Of a stretch of 64,000 nt of DNA, positions 34,294-46,873 are shown in pieces (the first letter of the stretch is position 1; the number at the start of each line of letters is the position of its first letter). A program made the translations under genes and the position numbers. Source of the DNA: Gnomoniopsis sp. IMI 355080 (lineage: Eukaryota; Ascomycota; Sordariomycetes; Diaporthales; Gnomoniaceae); contig JAPEVC010000144.1 of NCBI GenBank assembly GCA_027946555.1, positions 1-64,000 of the forward strand. Direction: 5' to 3'. The notes beneath the pieces were generated by a model, which saw only the letters and a program-made list of their open reading frames with translations, was not told the origin of the DNA and searched no databases.

Positions 34294-35937
34294 ATGGCAT
34301 CGAAAGCAAAGGTGAGTTGACAACCTCGCGTTGCTTTCAAGGAACATCCTCCTGGGTCAGCATCAGGTAGAGAAACCATAGAGACGGGCGATTTCGTGAA
34401 ATACATGACTGATTGAGACCAGCCCGTACAATCGCAAAATGGTCGAGTCCCACATATTGGAATAATAGGTGCCGGCCTAGCCGGCCTGCGCTGCGCCGAC
34501 ATCCTCCTCCAGCACGGCTTTCAAGTCACAATCCTGGAAGGCCGCGACCGAATAGGCGGCCGCTTGTACCAAGACCGCCTCCCCAGTGGACAGGCCGTGG
34601 ATATCGGACCCAACTGGATTCACGGCACAGAGGACAATCCCATGCTTGACATCGCCAAAACCACCAACACCGCCACGGGCAGCTTCGACCCTAGCTCGTA
34701 CGTCTTCAACTCCCAAGGTGAGCTCTATCCCCACGAGGAAGGCGAGGCCTACTCCACCATGATGTGGGACATCGTACAGGCGGCATTCAAGTACTCGAAC
34801 AAGCACAGCGCTGAGATCGACCCGGAGGAGAGCCTACTCGACTTCTTCAAGGTCAAGGTCAAGGAGCTCATCCCCGAGACGGACGACAATTGGGATCGCA
34901 AGCGGGGAATCGTGCTGCAAATGGCAGACCTATGGGGCGCGTTCGTGGGCAGCCCGATCGAGCGGCAGAGTCTGAAGTTCTTTTGGCTCGAGGAATGCAT
35001 TGAAGGCGAAAATTTGTTCTGCAGTGGTACCTACACCAATATCCTCGCGCATATCGCCGCTCCCGTGCTTGCGGGGGCAGCAACGATCAGGCTCAACACC
35101 ACCGTGTCCAAGATCCACGCGCGCTCGTCGGCCGACACACCTGTCCGCGTGACGCTCGCCAGCAGCGGAGCGCAACTCGACTTCGACGAGCTCGTGGTGA
35201 CGTGCCCGCTCGGCTGGCTGCAGCAGCATCACGCGGCAGCATTCGACCCGCCCCTGCCAGCGCATCTCACCAAGGCGATTCACAGCATCAGCTACGGATG
35301 CCTGGAAAAGGTCTACATTTCCTTCCCCTCAGCCTTCTGGCTCACCCCCGATCCCGCCAACGGCGGTCGCAGTATGCAAGGTTTTGCACAGTGGCTATCG
35401 CCCGCCTTCGCAGACACCACAAATCCGCAGCGGTGGACGATTGAAGTCGTCGAGCTAGCCTCGCTTGGCAAGGACGTCGGCCATCCCACATTATTATTTT
35501 ACATCTACGGCGCACAGAGCGCGCATATCGTGAACACCATCACGGGTCTCGAAACGCAGGCGGAAAAGAACAAATTCCTGCTCGACTTTTTCAGTCCATA
35601 TTACACACGGCTGCCAAACTACAAGCCTGGGAAGCCCGAGTGTGTGCCGACGTGCACGTACGCCACGACATGGTTGGCGGACGATCTGGCGGGCCATGGC
35701 AGCTACTCCAATTTCCAAGTTGGCCTGAAGGAGGGGGATCGCGATATCAGGGTGATGAGAGAGGGCTGGGTTGAGAAGGGCGTATGGCTGGCGGGCGAGC
35801 ACACGGCGCCGTTTGTGGCGCTAGGGACGGCGACGGGGGCGTATTGGAGCGGGGAGAGTGTGGGCGGAAGATTATTGGAAAGGTTTGGAAAAAGAGATGA
35901 TCGAGATAACGACGGTGCCGTGGATGGCGTGGTGTAG
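34294..35937 (+). CDS. FAD-dependent amine oxidase, polyamine oxidase-like
   Basis: Two exons, an 18-base first exon 34294-34311 (MASKAK) and 34423-35937, with a 111-bp intron, give 510 residues. The second exon opens with the dinucleotide-binding motif GIIGAGLAGLRCADILLQHG, then ILEGRDRIGGRLYQD and the amine-oxidase segment VDIGPNWIHGTEDNP. Later landmarks are DELVVTCPLGWLQQH, CLEKVYISFP and the C-terminal FAD-contacting GVWLAGEHTAPFVALGTATG followed by AYWSGESVGGRLLERF. Members of this family (Fms1, PAO/SMO) oxidise spermine, spermidine or their acetyl forms to aldehydes and H2O2; a lysine-specific demethylase role is unlikely because no SWIRM domain precedes it. No signal peptide or clear PTS1 was seen (ends DGVV). 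The tiny first exon is inferred from clean GTGAGT/CAG borders and frame. Confidence 0.92.
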
Positions 35938-36825
35938 GTGAATAGCTGAAGCGGCAGCGGAGGTCTTCGCCGAAAGGATCAATTTAGACTCGAGTGAAAT
36001 ACGGAACGAATAGAGGACTGTGCCATCTCATCAGCAGCCGAGTATAAATAGAGGGTTCGCTTACCGAGGACGTGCTGGCAACAAATCGTCCATTGCTCAT
36101 CACCCAAGTCATCTAGCGATGATCCGGACCACGATGAGCTGCTTTAGCCAGAAGTGCCAGACACTGTTCTTGTCAGACCCTCACCAGTAGATAGTGCGGC
36201 TCTGCTGGATAACGTGCCAGGCTGACATCTTGGCCTTTGTCACCGTTAAAAACCTCATTCGTATCATCACGTGTTCCTCTTGAGATGCTTCAAGACAAAT
36301 CTCAACGAGGGCATGCAAAAACCACTTTTTTTCTGCATCCTTGCCGCAAAACAGGCAGATCGTTATGCCCAGTATTCCCTTATGACCTGTCGAAACCCGC
36401 AATGTCCCTGTAACTGACATCTTAGGAGCTCACTGCCCCGTTGATTTCGCGCTCTCCGACGCCTTAGACGCGGCGTCGGAGAAGAGTTCGACAAACCCAA
36501 CTGTTTTGAAAAAGAACCATATTTCCGAATGTTGGTAGTGAAAAGGAAAATAAAAAAAAAAGAGCCATCATATCATGATCCGGGGTATCCAGACGACCAT
36601 TCCACCACAGGTCCAAGTAAGCGGCCCCCACCCTCGCGCCGCGGGGCAGGCCCGCAACCCATCGTGCAATTCTCATCAACAGCCTCCCGTATTCTTATCT
36701 CAATCCATCAAAGTGCCGGCGGGTCTCTAGTTCGTTCGTTCATCGGCACCACCACCACGTCGACGTAGTCAGGTCGGTTGCAAAGGTAGAAGTGTCGTCT
36801 GTCAAAGGCTCATGCTACCCTTGAC
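35938..36825. other. Intergenic, convergent 3' ends with a hairpin
   Basis: This lies between the amine oxidase (+) and GIS2-like (-) genes. It contains the 11-bp perfect inverted repeat at 36453-36482 and an A-rich run around 36545-36560. Confidence 0.55.
36453..36482. terminator. Perfect 11-bp inverted repeat (hairpin) between convergent genes
   Basis: The arm tctccgacgcc (36453-36463) and its exact complement (36472-36482) enclose an 8-base loop. The GC-rich stem lies about 520 bp after the amine oxidase stop and about 340 bp after the GIS2-like stop. It could shape 3' ends or be a structured transcript element; a terminator role is inference. Confidence 0.35.
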
Positions 36826-37608
36826 TTAGGCGTTGGGGCACTCGGACTGAATGTGGCCGAGCTGCTGGCACTTGTAGCACATCTTCTCGCCGGTGCTGGA
36901 ACCCTTGGGGCAGTCACGGGAAAAGTGACCAGGCTCGCCGCAGTTGTAGCACTTGGAGCCGTTGTTGCAGTCGCCTGGTAAAGTTGTTGATTAGCTTGCT
37001 GCCACTTCGGAGAATTACGAACGATGGAGAAGGAAAGTAGAAGGGGGCGAATACTCACGAGACATGTGGCCGTAGCCACCGCAGCTGTAGCAAGTCTTCT
37101 GGCCCTGGCCACCGTAGCCTCCACGACCACCACCACCATAGCCGCCTCCATAGCCGCCACCGTAGCCGCCCTGCTGGCCACCGTTCTGAGGGCAGTTGCG
37201 AGCAATGTGGCCGACCTGACCGCACTGTGTGGGAGTGGGTGTCAGCGAAAACTGTTCTTTGCGTTGCGCGCGGGGATGAGGAGGTCTGTGGGGTGACTCA
37301 AACTAACCTTGTAGCAGTCCTGGCCGCCGCCGCCGCCGCCAGCGCCACCGCTCTGGGGGCACTCGCGAGAGATGTGGCCGGCGTTGCCGCAGCGGTAGCA
37401 GGTCTTGGTGCTCATATCACCACCGCCAGTGTTGCTGCGAGGAGCAGGGCAGTCACGGCCTGAGTGATGGAAGTCAGAAGAATGGTCTCAAGGTAACGAT
37501 ATTTCCTGGAGCGCAAGCCAGAGTCGAGGGCAGAGACTTACTTATGTGACCGACCTCATTGCAGTTGTAGCAAGTCTTGGGGGCATCGAAAGTAGTTTGT
37601 CCCTCCAT
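36826..37608 (-). CDS. GIS2: CCHC zinc-knuckle nucleic-acid-binding protein (Gis2/CNBP/Byr3 type)
   Basis: Four exons, 37608-37542, 37459-37308, 37224-37059 and 36974-36826, give 177 residues. Six CX2CX4HX4C knuckles can be read: CYNCNEVGHISRDC, CYRCGNAGHISREC, CYKCGQVGHIARNC, CYSCGGYGHMSRDC, CYNCGEPGHFSRDC and CYKCQQLGHIQSEC. Three junctions fall in or beside knuckles and each restores the spacing, which confirms the splicing. A Gly/Tyr/Gln-rich, RGG-like linker separates knuckles 3 and 4. Yeast Gis2 has seven knuckles, so this copy has one fewer. Known role: cytoplasmic single-stranded RNA/DNA binding protein that associates with polysomes and stress granules. Its upstream region is long (2.7 kb) and shared with divergent SAE2. 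Confidence 0.95.
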
Positions 37609-40358
37609 TGTGATGAGAGTTGATTGAAGAGGCTGTTTGGAAAAGGCGCCGTGATAGTCTGAAGATTGTAGAGAGAGATGTGAGTCGAGGTCGAGTGTGC
37701 AGAAGGGAAGTTTGCAAAGGGTATGTGATTGGGTTGCAAACAGCACTAAAAGAAGGAAACGATAAAAAAAAGTCAAGTGGTCCAGGACTGGAAAGGCGAG
37801 AGAGGGAGGGGAAGGAACGTGGGGCAAATGGGTTTGCCGGGGTCTTCGAAGAAAAGTGGGCCCAGCACAAAACCGAGTTTTCCTTCTGCAGGTCGGACCC
37901 CGGAGATGATGTAGGTAGTCTGTGTGAAGAGGAGGCTAGGAAGGAGAGGCCTCTCGGGGGTGGGCACTTAGTTACCTCAAGTGGAGAGGTCTGAGAGCTG
38001 GTCTGCGGAAGAGTAGCAGGTATAGCTCCAGCTGAGGACAATCAATCTGTTGCTGTGTTGGGTTTGTAAATCAGAGCAAAATTCGAAGACGACGGTTTCC
38101 ACAATCTCGTGGTGCATCTGCAGCTGGAGATGCAGTGAGGGGTTTCCCAAGCCAGGAATTTGAGACAGCCACTGCCAGCCTCAGCAGGCCTGCAGGCACA
38201 GCCAATTTAGATTTGGCGTGCGACGCAAACAAAATCATTTTGTGGATTCCAACTGGGGCACACAGAGAGCAGGGGGCATGGACCCTGGAATCCGGCTGGG
38301 CAATGGCGAGCGGACTGGGATGCCAGTTACTACTACCTGAGTACCTGGCTATTTACTACATACCATTGTATGGACGTACTGTACCAAGCTTCTTATAAGA
38401 CTAGTCAAGATGGGACATTTGACATGGCTGGCTTAGGTAGGATTGGTACATTCCAGTCAGTTGTAAAGGCCTCTAGTTGCCCACGGGGCTCATTCATGTC
38501 TGAAAGGCAAGCCTAATATGGGATGTGCCTACCGAGGCGAGCAGTGGAATAGTGGGTGCAACTGTAAGAATCTCATTCAACAACCCGCTAAACATACCTC
38601 CTAGGTAAAACAACCTAAGCACCTGTTCAAGCCTACATTGAAAGTATGACGACGTCCAAATAGGTAGATCTGCGACAAATTGGGCAATGGACTCGCAAGG
38701 CCAGGATGTGCCTCTGGTGAAAAAGCCTGGGCATCAAGCTTGAAGATGGATTGTAGGGGATACTTTACTGCTTGATGCTTAGCCATTGAAGATCAATGAA
38801 AGCGTGTGGGTATTCTTTTCCAAGTGAGACTGTCATCAAATTGATCACAGAGGCTCCACCCTGAATTTGGCAGCAATAGTTGCAATGGCAAGGTAGACTG
38901 GGGATGTTCTGTATCGAGATTCTTCTCATCTTTTTTTTTCCTGGTCCCCTTCGCATTCTTGAGGTGTGAGGGTGATCCCGGCAATATTAGGCCCCTCATA
39001 TCGAAGCACAGGAAACTCAATTCTCCTGGCCTCTCGTGCTACATAGTACCATAGTGAGGTGATCACGTTGCAGTGGCACTGATGTGTTTCAATGCCCCTT
39101 GCAGCATACCTACCAATTCATCGGTCATCCTTGGAAGTGCCTTCTGCCAGAATGAACCTTACAACTCACTCGACTACATGTGGCTTCATTTTGAAAACAT
39201 ATGTATATCAGGAGGTACAACAATTCAACATCTATCACAGACGATAATGATAATCATGTAGAATTTGCCTAAAATTCCAATACAATAATTAAACACCCAA
39301 GTCGAGGTTCAATGAGTTCTGACTTGTGCTGATTAGCAGCCTTGCTTCCAGTTGCAACTTCATACATTATAGTCCTACTACTTTAGCTACTAGAAGTGGG
39401 GCTATGCAAGTGGACTACCTGATCAAAGTGTACTATAGTACAGAAAGTCACAAAGCTGACCCAGAGAACCCACTGAGAAACACCAATGCAGGCCTAGGTG
39501 GTTTTCAGAGAAGAAGGATCAATACATTTTGACAGGACGGGTGCGGGTCCTGAATATAACAAACCTACCTCCTAGGTGGGCATGGTCTTCCCACCTCAGT
39601 CGAGAGAAACAGGGGTCTGATTGTGTTAGATGCAGATCCATATTGAACCCTCGTCTCCGGAAACTGTCAGCCGAGTCAGGCGTTCATGAAGAGCCGTCTA
39701 TCAACATGGTCTCCCATCTATGTACTCCGGACTGATAGCTGTGTAGCCACGTGCATCAGCGAAATCGATGGACGCGTCTCCCATGCAGTGTCCCAGTGTT
39801 GCATAAGACTTGGCGGGCAGCCTGCTATACATTGAACATGCAACTTGCCCCCATTCTGTTGAAGTTGGAATTCTGGTGGGAATCTTCGATTTCGACCTGC
39901 TGTGTCACTCGGGTGTAGCTTCATGTGTTCGTCCCATCACAAGTTGTCAGAGAATGGATTAACCAGCCTAGGTACGAGCTCAAGTTGCAACTGAACCCCG
40001 GGTCCCATCTCTTTTCTCGCCCTTCATATTTTTAAGATTTGTCAGATGGTAATAAATGCTTTACTGTTTACTGCCAGAGAGAGTGAAAGATGTGTTTCTA
40101 AACTGTGTTCTTGAATATCGCATTCATCGTGGAACTTCCGTCAATGGGGCCTACTGTGCACAGGGGACCCCTGCCAAGAACTTGCATGTGACAGGGCGAC
40201 AAATTGACCAGGCGCGTCACGGTTACCGCTGCAGCCTAGTCGCAACGCGTCACTTCAATGTTACCTTCGGTGGGCTCAATCACTTCGACGTCGCACCTTG
40301 CACTATCAAAGTTGTCGTCCCGCACGCTCAAAATATGATCCTCGTTGCCTGAGACGCA
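37609..40358. other. Intergenic, divergent promoters of GIS2 and SAE2
   Basis: 2.75 kb. The part near GIS2 (37620-38000) is purine-rich on the plus strand, so CT-rich on the GIS2 sense strand. CCTAGGTA cores occur at 38600-38607 and 39967-39974. No supported gene was found. Confidence 0.5.
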
Positions 40359-42735
40359 ATGTCCAGCTGGCTCGAGAGCGGCAGGCCTGCCATTTTGGAA
40401 GCTCTTGCAGCTGTATGTGATGAGGTCGACGAGCGGGCGCGAGCAGGTATGCAGGATCCCGCGAGAGATTTTCGGACTTGCAAGCTTGCTGACGATTGAT
40501 CTAGAAGTATCAGCTCGGAACTACAAAACGGAGCAGCTGCTTGAGGAAGTGGGGTCGCTTAGATCTCGAGTCGGCCAGGTAGACCGTCTACAACAGGAGA
40601 ATGAATCCCTACAAGCAGAGATCCGCCGCCTCCGAGAAGTCCAAGATGGACAAGTCGTGCCCCCAAATAGAAGAATTATCTTAGGGGAACTGTCACCGAA
40701 CAAATCCCCAGCTGAGCGACCTGTTTTGGCACAAACATCGCCACGCGATGCGGCGTCCGGAGTTTCAGATCCAGTAAATTTCAAAGCAGTCATCGCTAAA
40801 TGCAAGGAGTTGGATGCCAAGTACAAGGGAGCCTGCAAAATGCTAGAGGAACACAGACTCTCGTTGCGAAAGAGGGCCAAGGTCATCGAGAGATGGGCTA
40901 GACACTGCGACGCATTGCAGCGCGAGATAGAGCAACTACGGGCCAGGCTTCAATCTCGCCCTTCACTCAGAGACGGAGCCTTGATTGAGCAGGCGGACGA
41001 AGCAGGCGTCGTTACAACAGCAGACGATGAGTACGTCGTTAGTGAAGATCTCAAAAGACCAAGCCCGGAATTTGCTTTCGAGCCAGAGCCTCCGTCATCC
41101 CCACCACCTTTGGTTGTCCCGGCCGAGAATTCAACTGTCTCGCCTCCCAGGCGCATTCTTTCCGAACCACCGCCTCGTCTGTCAACTGATGACACATTCC
41201 GACGCACTGCGAGTGCCACAACTACTGGGACTTCATCTTCTACTACTGATGATGTGGATCTCCCAGCATACTCGGTCCAGCCGGTCGAGGCTTGTCTTAC
41301 TGCCATCAAGGCGGAGCTCTCGTCAGATCCACCCATCATCGTTTCGACTCGATCAGTTCGCAAACGAAAGTACGGTAATGAAGAGCCGGAAATTGCAAGG
41401 ACTCAGAAAATCAAACTGGAACACTGCAGCAGCTCGGGGCCGGAGATCATTCGCGAATCCCACCACTATTCACCCGCCGAGAGCATTGATTTTGACGAGG
41501 AAGTACACGTGCCTACGCCCAAGAAACGCAGAGTCCTTCCAGTACCTGGATTCAACAATGCGCTCACAGCATCGGGAACAATGCCAAGACCAAAACTTCA
41601 TTTGCAAGGACACATCGCGTCAGAAGCATCTAGTGCCCCAGACAAGTCTCGTACGCTGTCTCACGGTGTGGTGGGCCCGAAGTCACGCAAGCCCTCTGCG
41701 ACTCGTGATACACCACCACGACTGGAAAGTGCTGGCCGGGCTGTCGTGGCGAGCGACTCTGTCAAACCAGATGTCTTTACATCCCACCTTGCTCTGGGGA
41801 TTAAGGATCTCGCAGAGGATGGGGATGCAGAGAAAGAGACAGTCCCGAGTCAGATCCAGCGTCCGGTGGCTAAGGGCCGCCTTGATGCCTTACTCAACTC
41901 ACCTTCCGTCAAATCCGGGCCACAAATTATCAGCCGTGGAGATTCTCCAAAAGATCAGACTTCTCGGCCTGTGACCGTCCACGATAGCAACAATAAGACC
42001 AACTTCACCACAGCATCCAAACATTTGCGTGACTCAAACTCGACACCTCGAGACACAAAAGACTTGGTACCCAATCAGAGCGCCCGGTCCTCATTGTCTC
42101 CAACACGGGGCGTCAATCATGAGCGAGCTCCGAAGATGGCGTCCATCATACGCGGTGATATGCCTCGCGGGCGCTCTCTCAACAAAGAGGACATTCCTCT
42201 TCGTGAGCGTCCGATTGAGATGCTCCGACCGGAGGACTTCAAGCCCAATCCATTGTACAATGATGGGCTCACATTTGTGTATGATGAAGTGGTCAGAGGC
42301 AAAGATGCGCGCGCTGCACTCTCGGGATGTATCGACCCCAACTGCTGCGGCAAGACCTTTCGTCGCTTTGCTGAGTCAGAGTTGAGGTCCGTGGGCTCGT
42401 CGGTGACGAGACGTGCTGAAGATGTTGGTCTCATGGAGACGTATCTTGGTGATGAGGCCTTCAAGCTAGGCACAATGACGCGAGAAGAGAGGGAGGAAGC
42501 GTGGCTCAGGGCCAAGACGTGGGAGTTGGCCAACAAATTTGGCAAGCATCGGCAAAGGTACAGTAGGATGCACTCTCCGCCAGGGTTCTGGAGTATGGAT
42601 TTCCCAAACACGCAAGAGCGGGCCGAGGAGCTTAGGCAGGCGGAGGAAATTCGCAAGGCTTTGGTCGGTGAACGGCACAGAGAAGCAATGAGATGTAAAG
42701 GGTCTTGGTTGTTTCGGGATGAGGAACCACGCTGA
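40359..42735 (+). CDS. SAE2: Sae2/CtIP-type DNA-end resection activator
   Basis: Two exons, 40359-40446 and 40505-42735, with a 58-bp intron give 772 residues. The N-terminus MSSWLESGRPAILEALAAVC leads into a coiled coil at about residues 35-80 (LLEEVGSLRSRVGQVDRLQQ, ENESLQAEIRRL), the expected oligomerisation part. A long disordered region rich in S/T-P sites follows. The C-terminal domain is diagnostic: PEDFKPNPLYNDGLTFVYDE, the CIDPNCCGKTF cysteines, and KHRQRYSRMHSPPGFWSMDF followed by PNTQE. Known role: stimulates the Mre11-Rad50-Xrs2/Nbs1 endonuclease to open blocked DNA ends and start resection, controlled by CDK and checkpoint phosphorylation. The start at 40359 is chosen because it splices in frame; an ATG at 40345 lies in another frame. 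Confidence 0.93.
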
Positions 42736-43748
42736 TCCGGTCAGTATGGTCTGTTAAAAGCCTATGTGGTCCTCACACAGCTGCACAACTTCGCTATTTG
42801 CTTGGCTGGCTGTATTTGTCAAGGGTGGGCCGGTGGCCTTGAGATAGAAAGGACGTTAGCATGCAGGACTTGACTGTACCTTATCATAGAGACTTACCAG
42901 AGCTGAGAAACTTACTCGTTGCTTTGCACAACTTCTGCGAATGACTGCAGATTCGCTACATCAAGGTCTGAAAGGATCGTTGAGGGAGGCGCGCGCTATG
43001 GGAGGTAAATGGCTCTGAACTGGCCAATTTGAGTCACATTCACCGGTCACATTCACGAAAGACATCAAGCATTATTACCGTGTTGCTTTCTTAGTGTAAG
43101 TGACCTGGGAGACTTTTGGGTACACATGAATTTATACTCGAATGGAGTCTTGAGACAAGTTATTCCGTAGAGGACAATGGCTTACGCTCAGAACCGAAGT
43201 TCAACCGGATCGGGACCCGCATTAAAAAGGTGTAAGTCCGGCAGGCACAACCCTGTCAGCTTCACTTTGCTTGTTGCTTCCCTGCGGAATTCGTGCCGGC
43301 CATTGAGCAAATCTGCTGAACTTCATCTCTCATCGGCCACAACTTTCTTGATGATGCCAAGCTAACAACATAGCCCACCACCGCCAGCATTTCTTCAACT
43401 TGCGCCTGTTCGATTTCTGAAGCATTACCGGACACATTCGTTTGTTAGCGGGCAGTGTATGTACGCAAGTCACAGTATGTGCCGGCGCAGTAAGCTAACT
43501 TGTCCAGATTCGTCACCTTCTCTCATCTTCGTCGCGTCCGTTACTCAGGCAGAAGCTACCCCTTCCTTACCACAGCGAATCCGTGCTTTCCCGATACCTT
43601 TTTCCTCGCCTTCCGACACATATCTCAATACGAGACTAAGGTCTAGACCTTGGGATAGCTGGACAGACGTCGACAGTGACAAGCCTTGCGACTTGCGCCC
43701 TCCCAAGCCGGCAAGGTGAGTAACCGTTTGCCGGCTGGGCAGCCAGCT
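42736..43748. other. Intergenic / UBP3 leader region
   Basis: 1 kb between two plus-strand genes. An 86-codon frame at 43459-43719 ends 29 bases before the UBP3 ATG and could act as an upstream ORF if transcription starts early enough; this is not shown by the sequence. Confidence 0.4.
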
Positions 43749-46700
43749 ATGGAAGGAGGAGGAGGGCAGAACGCCTATAACGGCGGCTACGACATGCTGG
43801 GCAATACTGTTGTTAATGGAACAGTGTCCCCTCTGCCCGCCCCGCCGCCAGCTCAGGAGATACAACAGCAACAACCACCACAACATTATGGCCGCGGTCG
43901 AGGCGGTCGGCCTCGTGGTGGCTATGGGCAATTTGCGCACCAGCAGCACTCACAACCATATCCAGCGCAATATGCGGTGCCACAATGGCAACAACCGCAA
44001 CCGTTCTATCCGCAACAAAACGGTGCGCAGGCTATGTACAATCCTGCGAACCCCTTCAACCCATACACCACCTACTATCCTCAGCAATATGGTGCCTATC
44101 CTTACTATAATCCGGTTTACCAGAACTTCATGGCGCCACAACCAGCCTCAATGTATGGGTCACAAGCTCATCAAGTCCCATACGGACAAGCGCCGTATGC
44201 CATGAATCCGCAGATACCCATGGGCCATGGGCCGCATTCTCCTTATCCGCAACCCCAGGCTCCCACCGAATTACCCACTACCACCAGCGCAGTTTCTAAC
44301 GTCCCCCTCACACCTGCATCCGCCCACTCGTCGCAACTTGCGGTCGCAACTTCCAGTGAAGCCGGTCAGCAACACACCGAGACTCTGGTTGAACGATCCC
44401 CACAACCAGATCCATCAGTGAACGGAAATGGCAACTTCGAGTCTGAAACCTTGCAACAACCAGACTTGTGGTCCCCGTTCGAGATATCTATGGCTACGGA
44501 CGAGGATACTCCTAAGCCTAATCCGAAATTCTCGATAAGCCAGGTAAGTTAAAAAATGACGACTGTACAACTGATATAATTACATTCGTCTACTCGATGA
44601 GGACAACTCAGCCCTTATGCCCAAGCCGTTCCCCCCCCCCCATCTGGGTCCCTTTGCCCTCATCAATCTTCAAGCGCAACTATGCTGATTCCCAATAGGT
44701 GCCTTACTATACAGATCCGGATAGCAAGGCGCTTTTTGCCGCGAAGAGACGTCCCAAGAAGAAAGTAAAGCCAATTGAGGGTCAAGACGTGACAATACAA
44801 GCCTCGCAACCGGGCCATATTGAGGAGATAGTGGAGCATGATGCTACCAATTCTACCACTACTGGCAACAACGCTGCGGGCTCCACACAAGACGTGGAAT
44901 CCACGACTGAGACTGCCACAAACGCAGCGAACACAAGCAGCATGCAGCCAACAACAGAACCTGAAGGTTCTTCATCTGGCGCCGCGCCTCCGCAATCTTT
45001 TCAGGATGGACCATCCAAAGTGCAACCTACTAATCCGGCAGCGGACGGCACAACGAGCGACAAGCCCGAAGGTAGTAATGATGAGGAGGCCGTAAAGTCC
45101 GAGTCGGCCCCAGCGGGTCCCAGAATGTGGGCGGATCTATTCAACAAAGCATCGGTTGCCAGTAAAGCTGCTCCCGATGGACAGGTCACGACCAACGGTA
45201 CCAACGAGACCCAGGCCTCCGGTGCACCCGGCCCGAGCCAGCCAACCAGTAAACAGTTGGCCGACGTGCTCAAGGAGTACAATCCTTCGAATGGCAAAGT
45301 CTTCTTCATCGAGCCTCGTGGTTTATACAATGCGCGCGTTGACTGCTACATGATTTCAGTGGGTCGTCTTTGAGACTTCTGAACAATGAAAAACACTGAC
45401 GAATGCATGTGCCTAGATTCTGCAGGTCTTGCTCTACTGCACGCCGTTCTATAATTTCCTGCATCAAGTCAAGACGCAATCCGCCCAGAGCTTGAAGTTC
45501 AACACGCCTCTACTCGACGCCCTGTGAGTCTTACATTTGCTGCATCGATGTTGTGGTGGCTGATAAAGACTACAGAATCGATTTCCAGAGTCAATTCAAG
45601 ATTGTCAAATCAGCAGATACATTACAGCTATTGAAGGAGGGCCTGACGCCCGAGCAGCACCGACAGTATGGCGAGACTCTGCATGCAACTTCGGTTTTTG
45701 ATGCTGCCTTTCGCTCGCCGGCCATTAAGAAATTGGAGGTGAGTCATGATCCCTCTGGAGGATTCCAAACGACGAACCTGACGATCATTTTAGCGGGGAA
45801 AGCAACAGGATGCCGAAGAATTCTTGACCCTGCTGCTGGAAGCTCTCAACGACGAATGCGTCAAGGTGATGGAGGCCGCTGCAGGCAATTCCCACTTCCG
45901 CGCCCCCGCCATTGAGTCTAGTGCGACAAACGAATGGCAAACAGTGGAGAAAGGTGGCAAGCCTGCCGTCACCCAATCATCAGGACTGCCTGAGCTACCA
46001 AACCCAGTATCCAAGATCTTTAAGGGCAAACAACGATCAGAAGTCCGAGTAAAGCAGTCGATCTCTAACACAGACCAGCCTTTCATCAATCTGAAACTCT
46101 ATATAGAGGACCAGTCGATCAAGACCATTGTGGACGCGCTGCTCCGGATGAATGCGACTGAAAATCTCTCAGCAACGGAGAAGTCCAAATCTACATTCCA
46201 AAATGCGGGCCCTGCCAAAACGCAGCAAACTTTTATTCACAAGTTGCCATGCATTCTTGTCATGCACCTTATACGTTTCAAGTCTGCCGGCAATTCATGG
46301 GCCAAGAACGGGAAGCATGTGGATTACCCGCTGGAACTTGAGATCCCCACTGCAGTTCTCTCAAAACCAGCCCGTGTCGAGTATGCAAGAAGCAGGAAGT
46401 ACAAGCTTGTGGCAGTGGTCTATCATCACGGCGCGGACAAAGACTCTGGTCACTACAGCGTTGATGTTCGACGACAAGACGATGAGAGCTGGTTGCGCAT
46501 CAACGACACGAAAGTTGAGGCCATCGACAATACAGATGTTGTTAGGATGGACAAGTCTGCGACCCCTGGAACCAGCAAAGACCCCATGGTTGACGGATCA
46601 AATAGCAATCGTTTCGCCGCTGTGAGCGACAATGATAATGCGGATGGTGGTACCTGGCACAATGTTCGCTCGTCTGGCAATGGTGGCAAGAAAAATAGCA

Positions 46701-46810
46701 ACGTCGGCAACGACAAGCCTTCGTCTGGCACTAGCACTCCAAGAGGAACACCCGTCAAGGACAACAAGGTGGCTTACCTTTTGTTCTATCAGCAGTTACG
46801 GCAGGACTAG
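43749..46810 (+). CDS. UBP3: Ubiquitin-specific protease, Ubp3/USP10 type
   Basis: Five exons, 43749-44543, 44699-45358, 45417-45523, 45576-45738 and 45794-46810, give 913 residues. Residues 1-265 are a Gln/Pro/Tyr-rich low-complexity region with an RGRGGRPRGG patch. The peptidase C19 domain starts near residue 460 (GKVFFIEPRGLYN). Catalytic Cys481 is in DCYMISILQVLLYC, the QD box in GKQQDAEEFL, the finger/palm parts in KLPCILVMHLIRF, and the His box in YHHGADKDSGHYSVDV (His795) with Asp813 in INDTKV. A Ser/Asn/Gly insert of about 85 residues precedes the closing strand KVAYLLFYQQL. Ubp3/USP10 (with Bre5/G3BP) reverses ubiquitination in ribophagy, vesicle transport and stress granules. The Cys box departs from the usual NxGNxCYMNS pattern. 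Intron 1 is unusually long (155 bp) and holds a C11 tract. Confidence 0.93.
44631..44641. repeat. C11 homopolymer tract in UBP3 intron 1
   Basis: Eleven C upstream of the branch/acceptor region of the 155-bp first intron of the Ubp3-type gene. Confidence 0.8.
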
Positions 46811-46873
46811 AAATCGATCAACAAGCATACGGGCGCTCAATCCTCGACGGAGCTGGAGAGAACTGGTGCGGGA

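Noticed and set aside
40985..41974. 329-codon plus frame inside SAE2
   Set aside because: Alternate-phase frame in the low-complexity middle of SAE2, rich in Arg/Ser/Leu, with no start or splice support.
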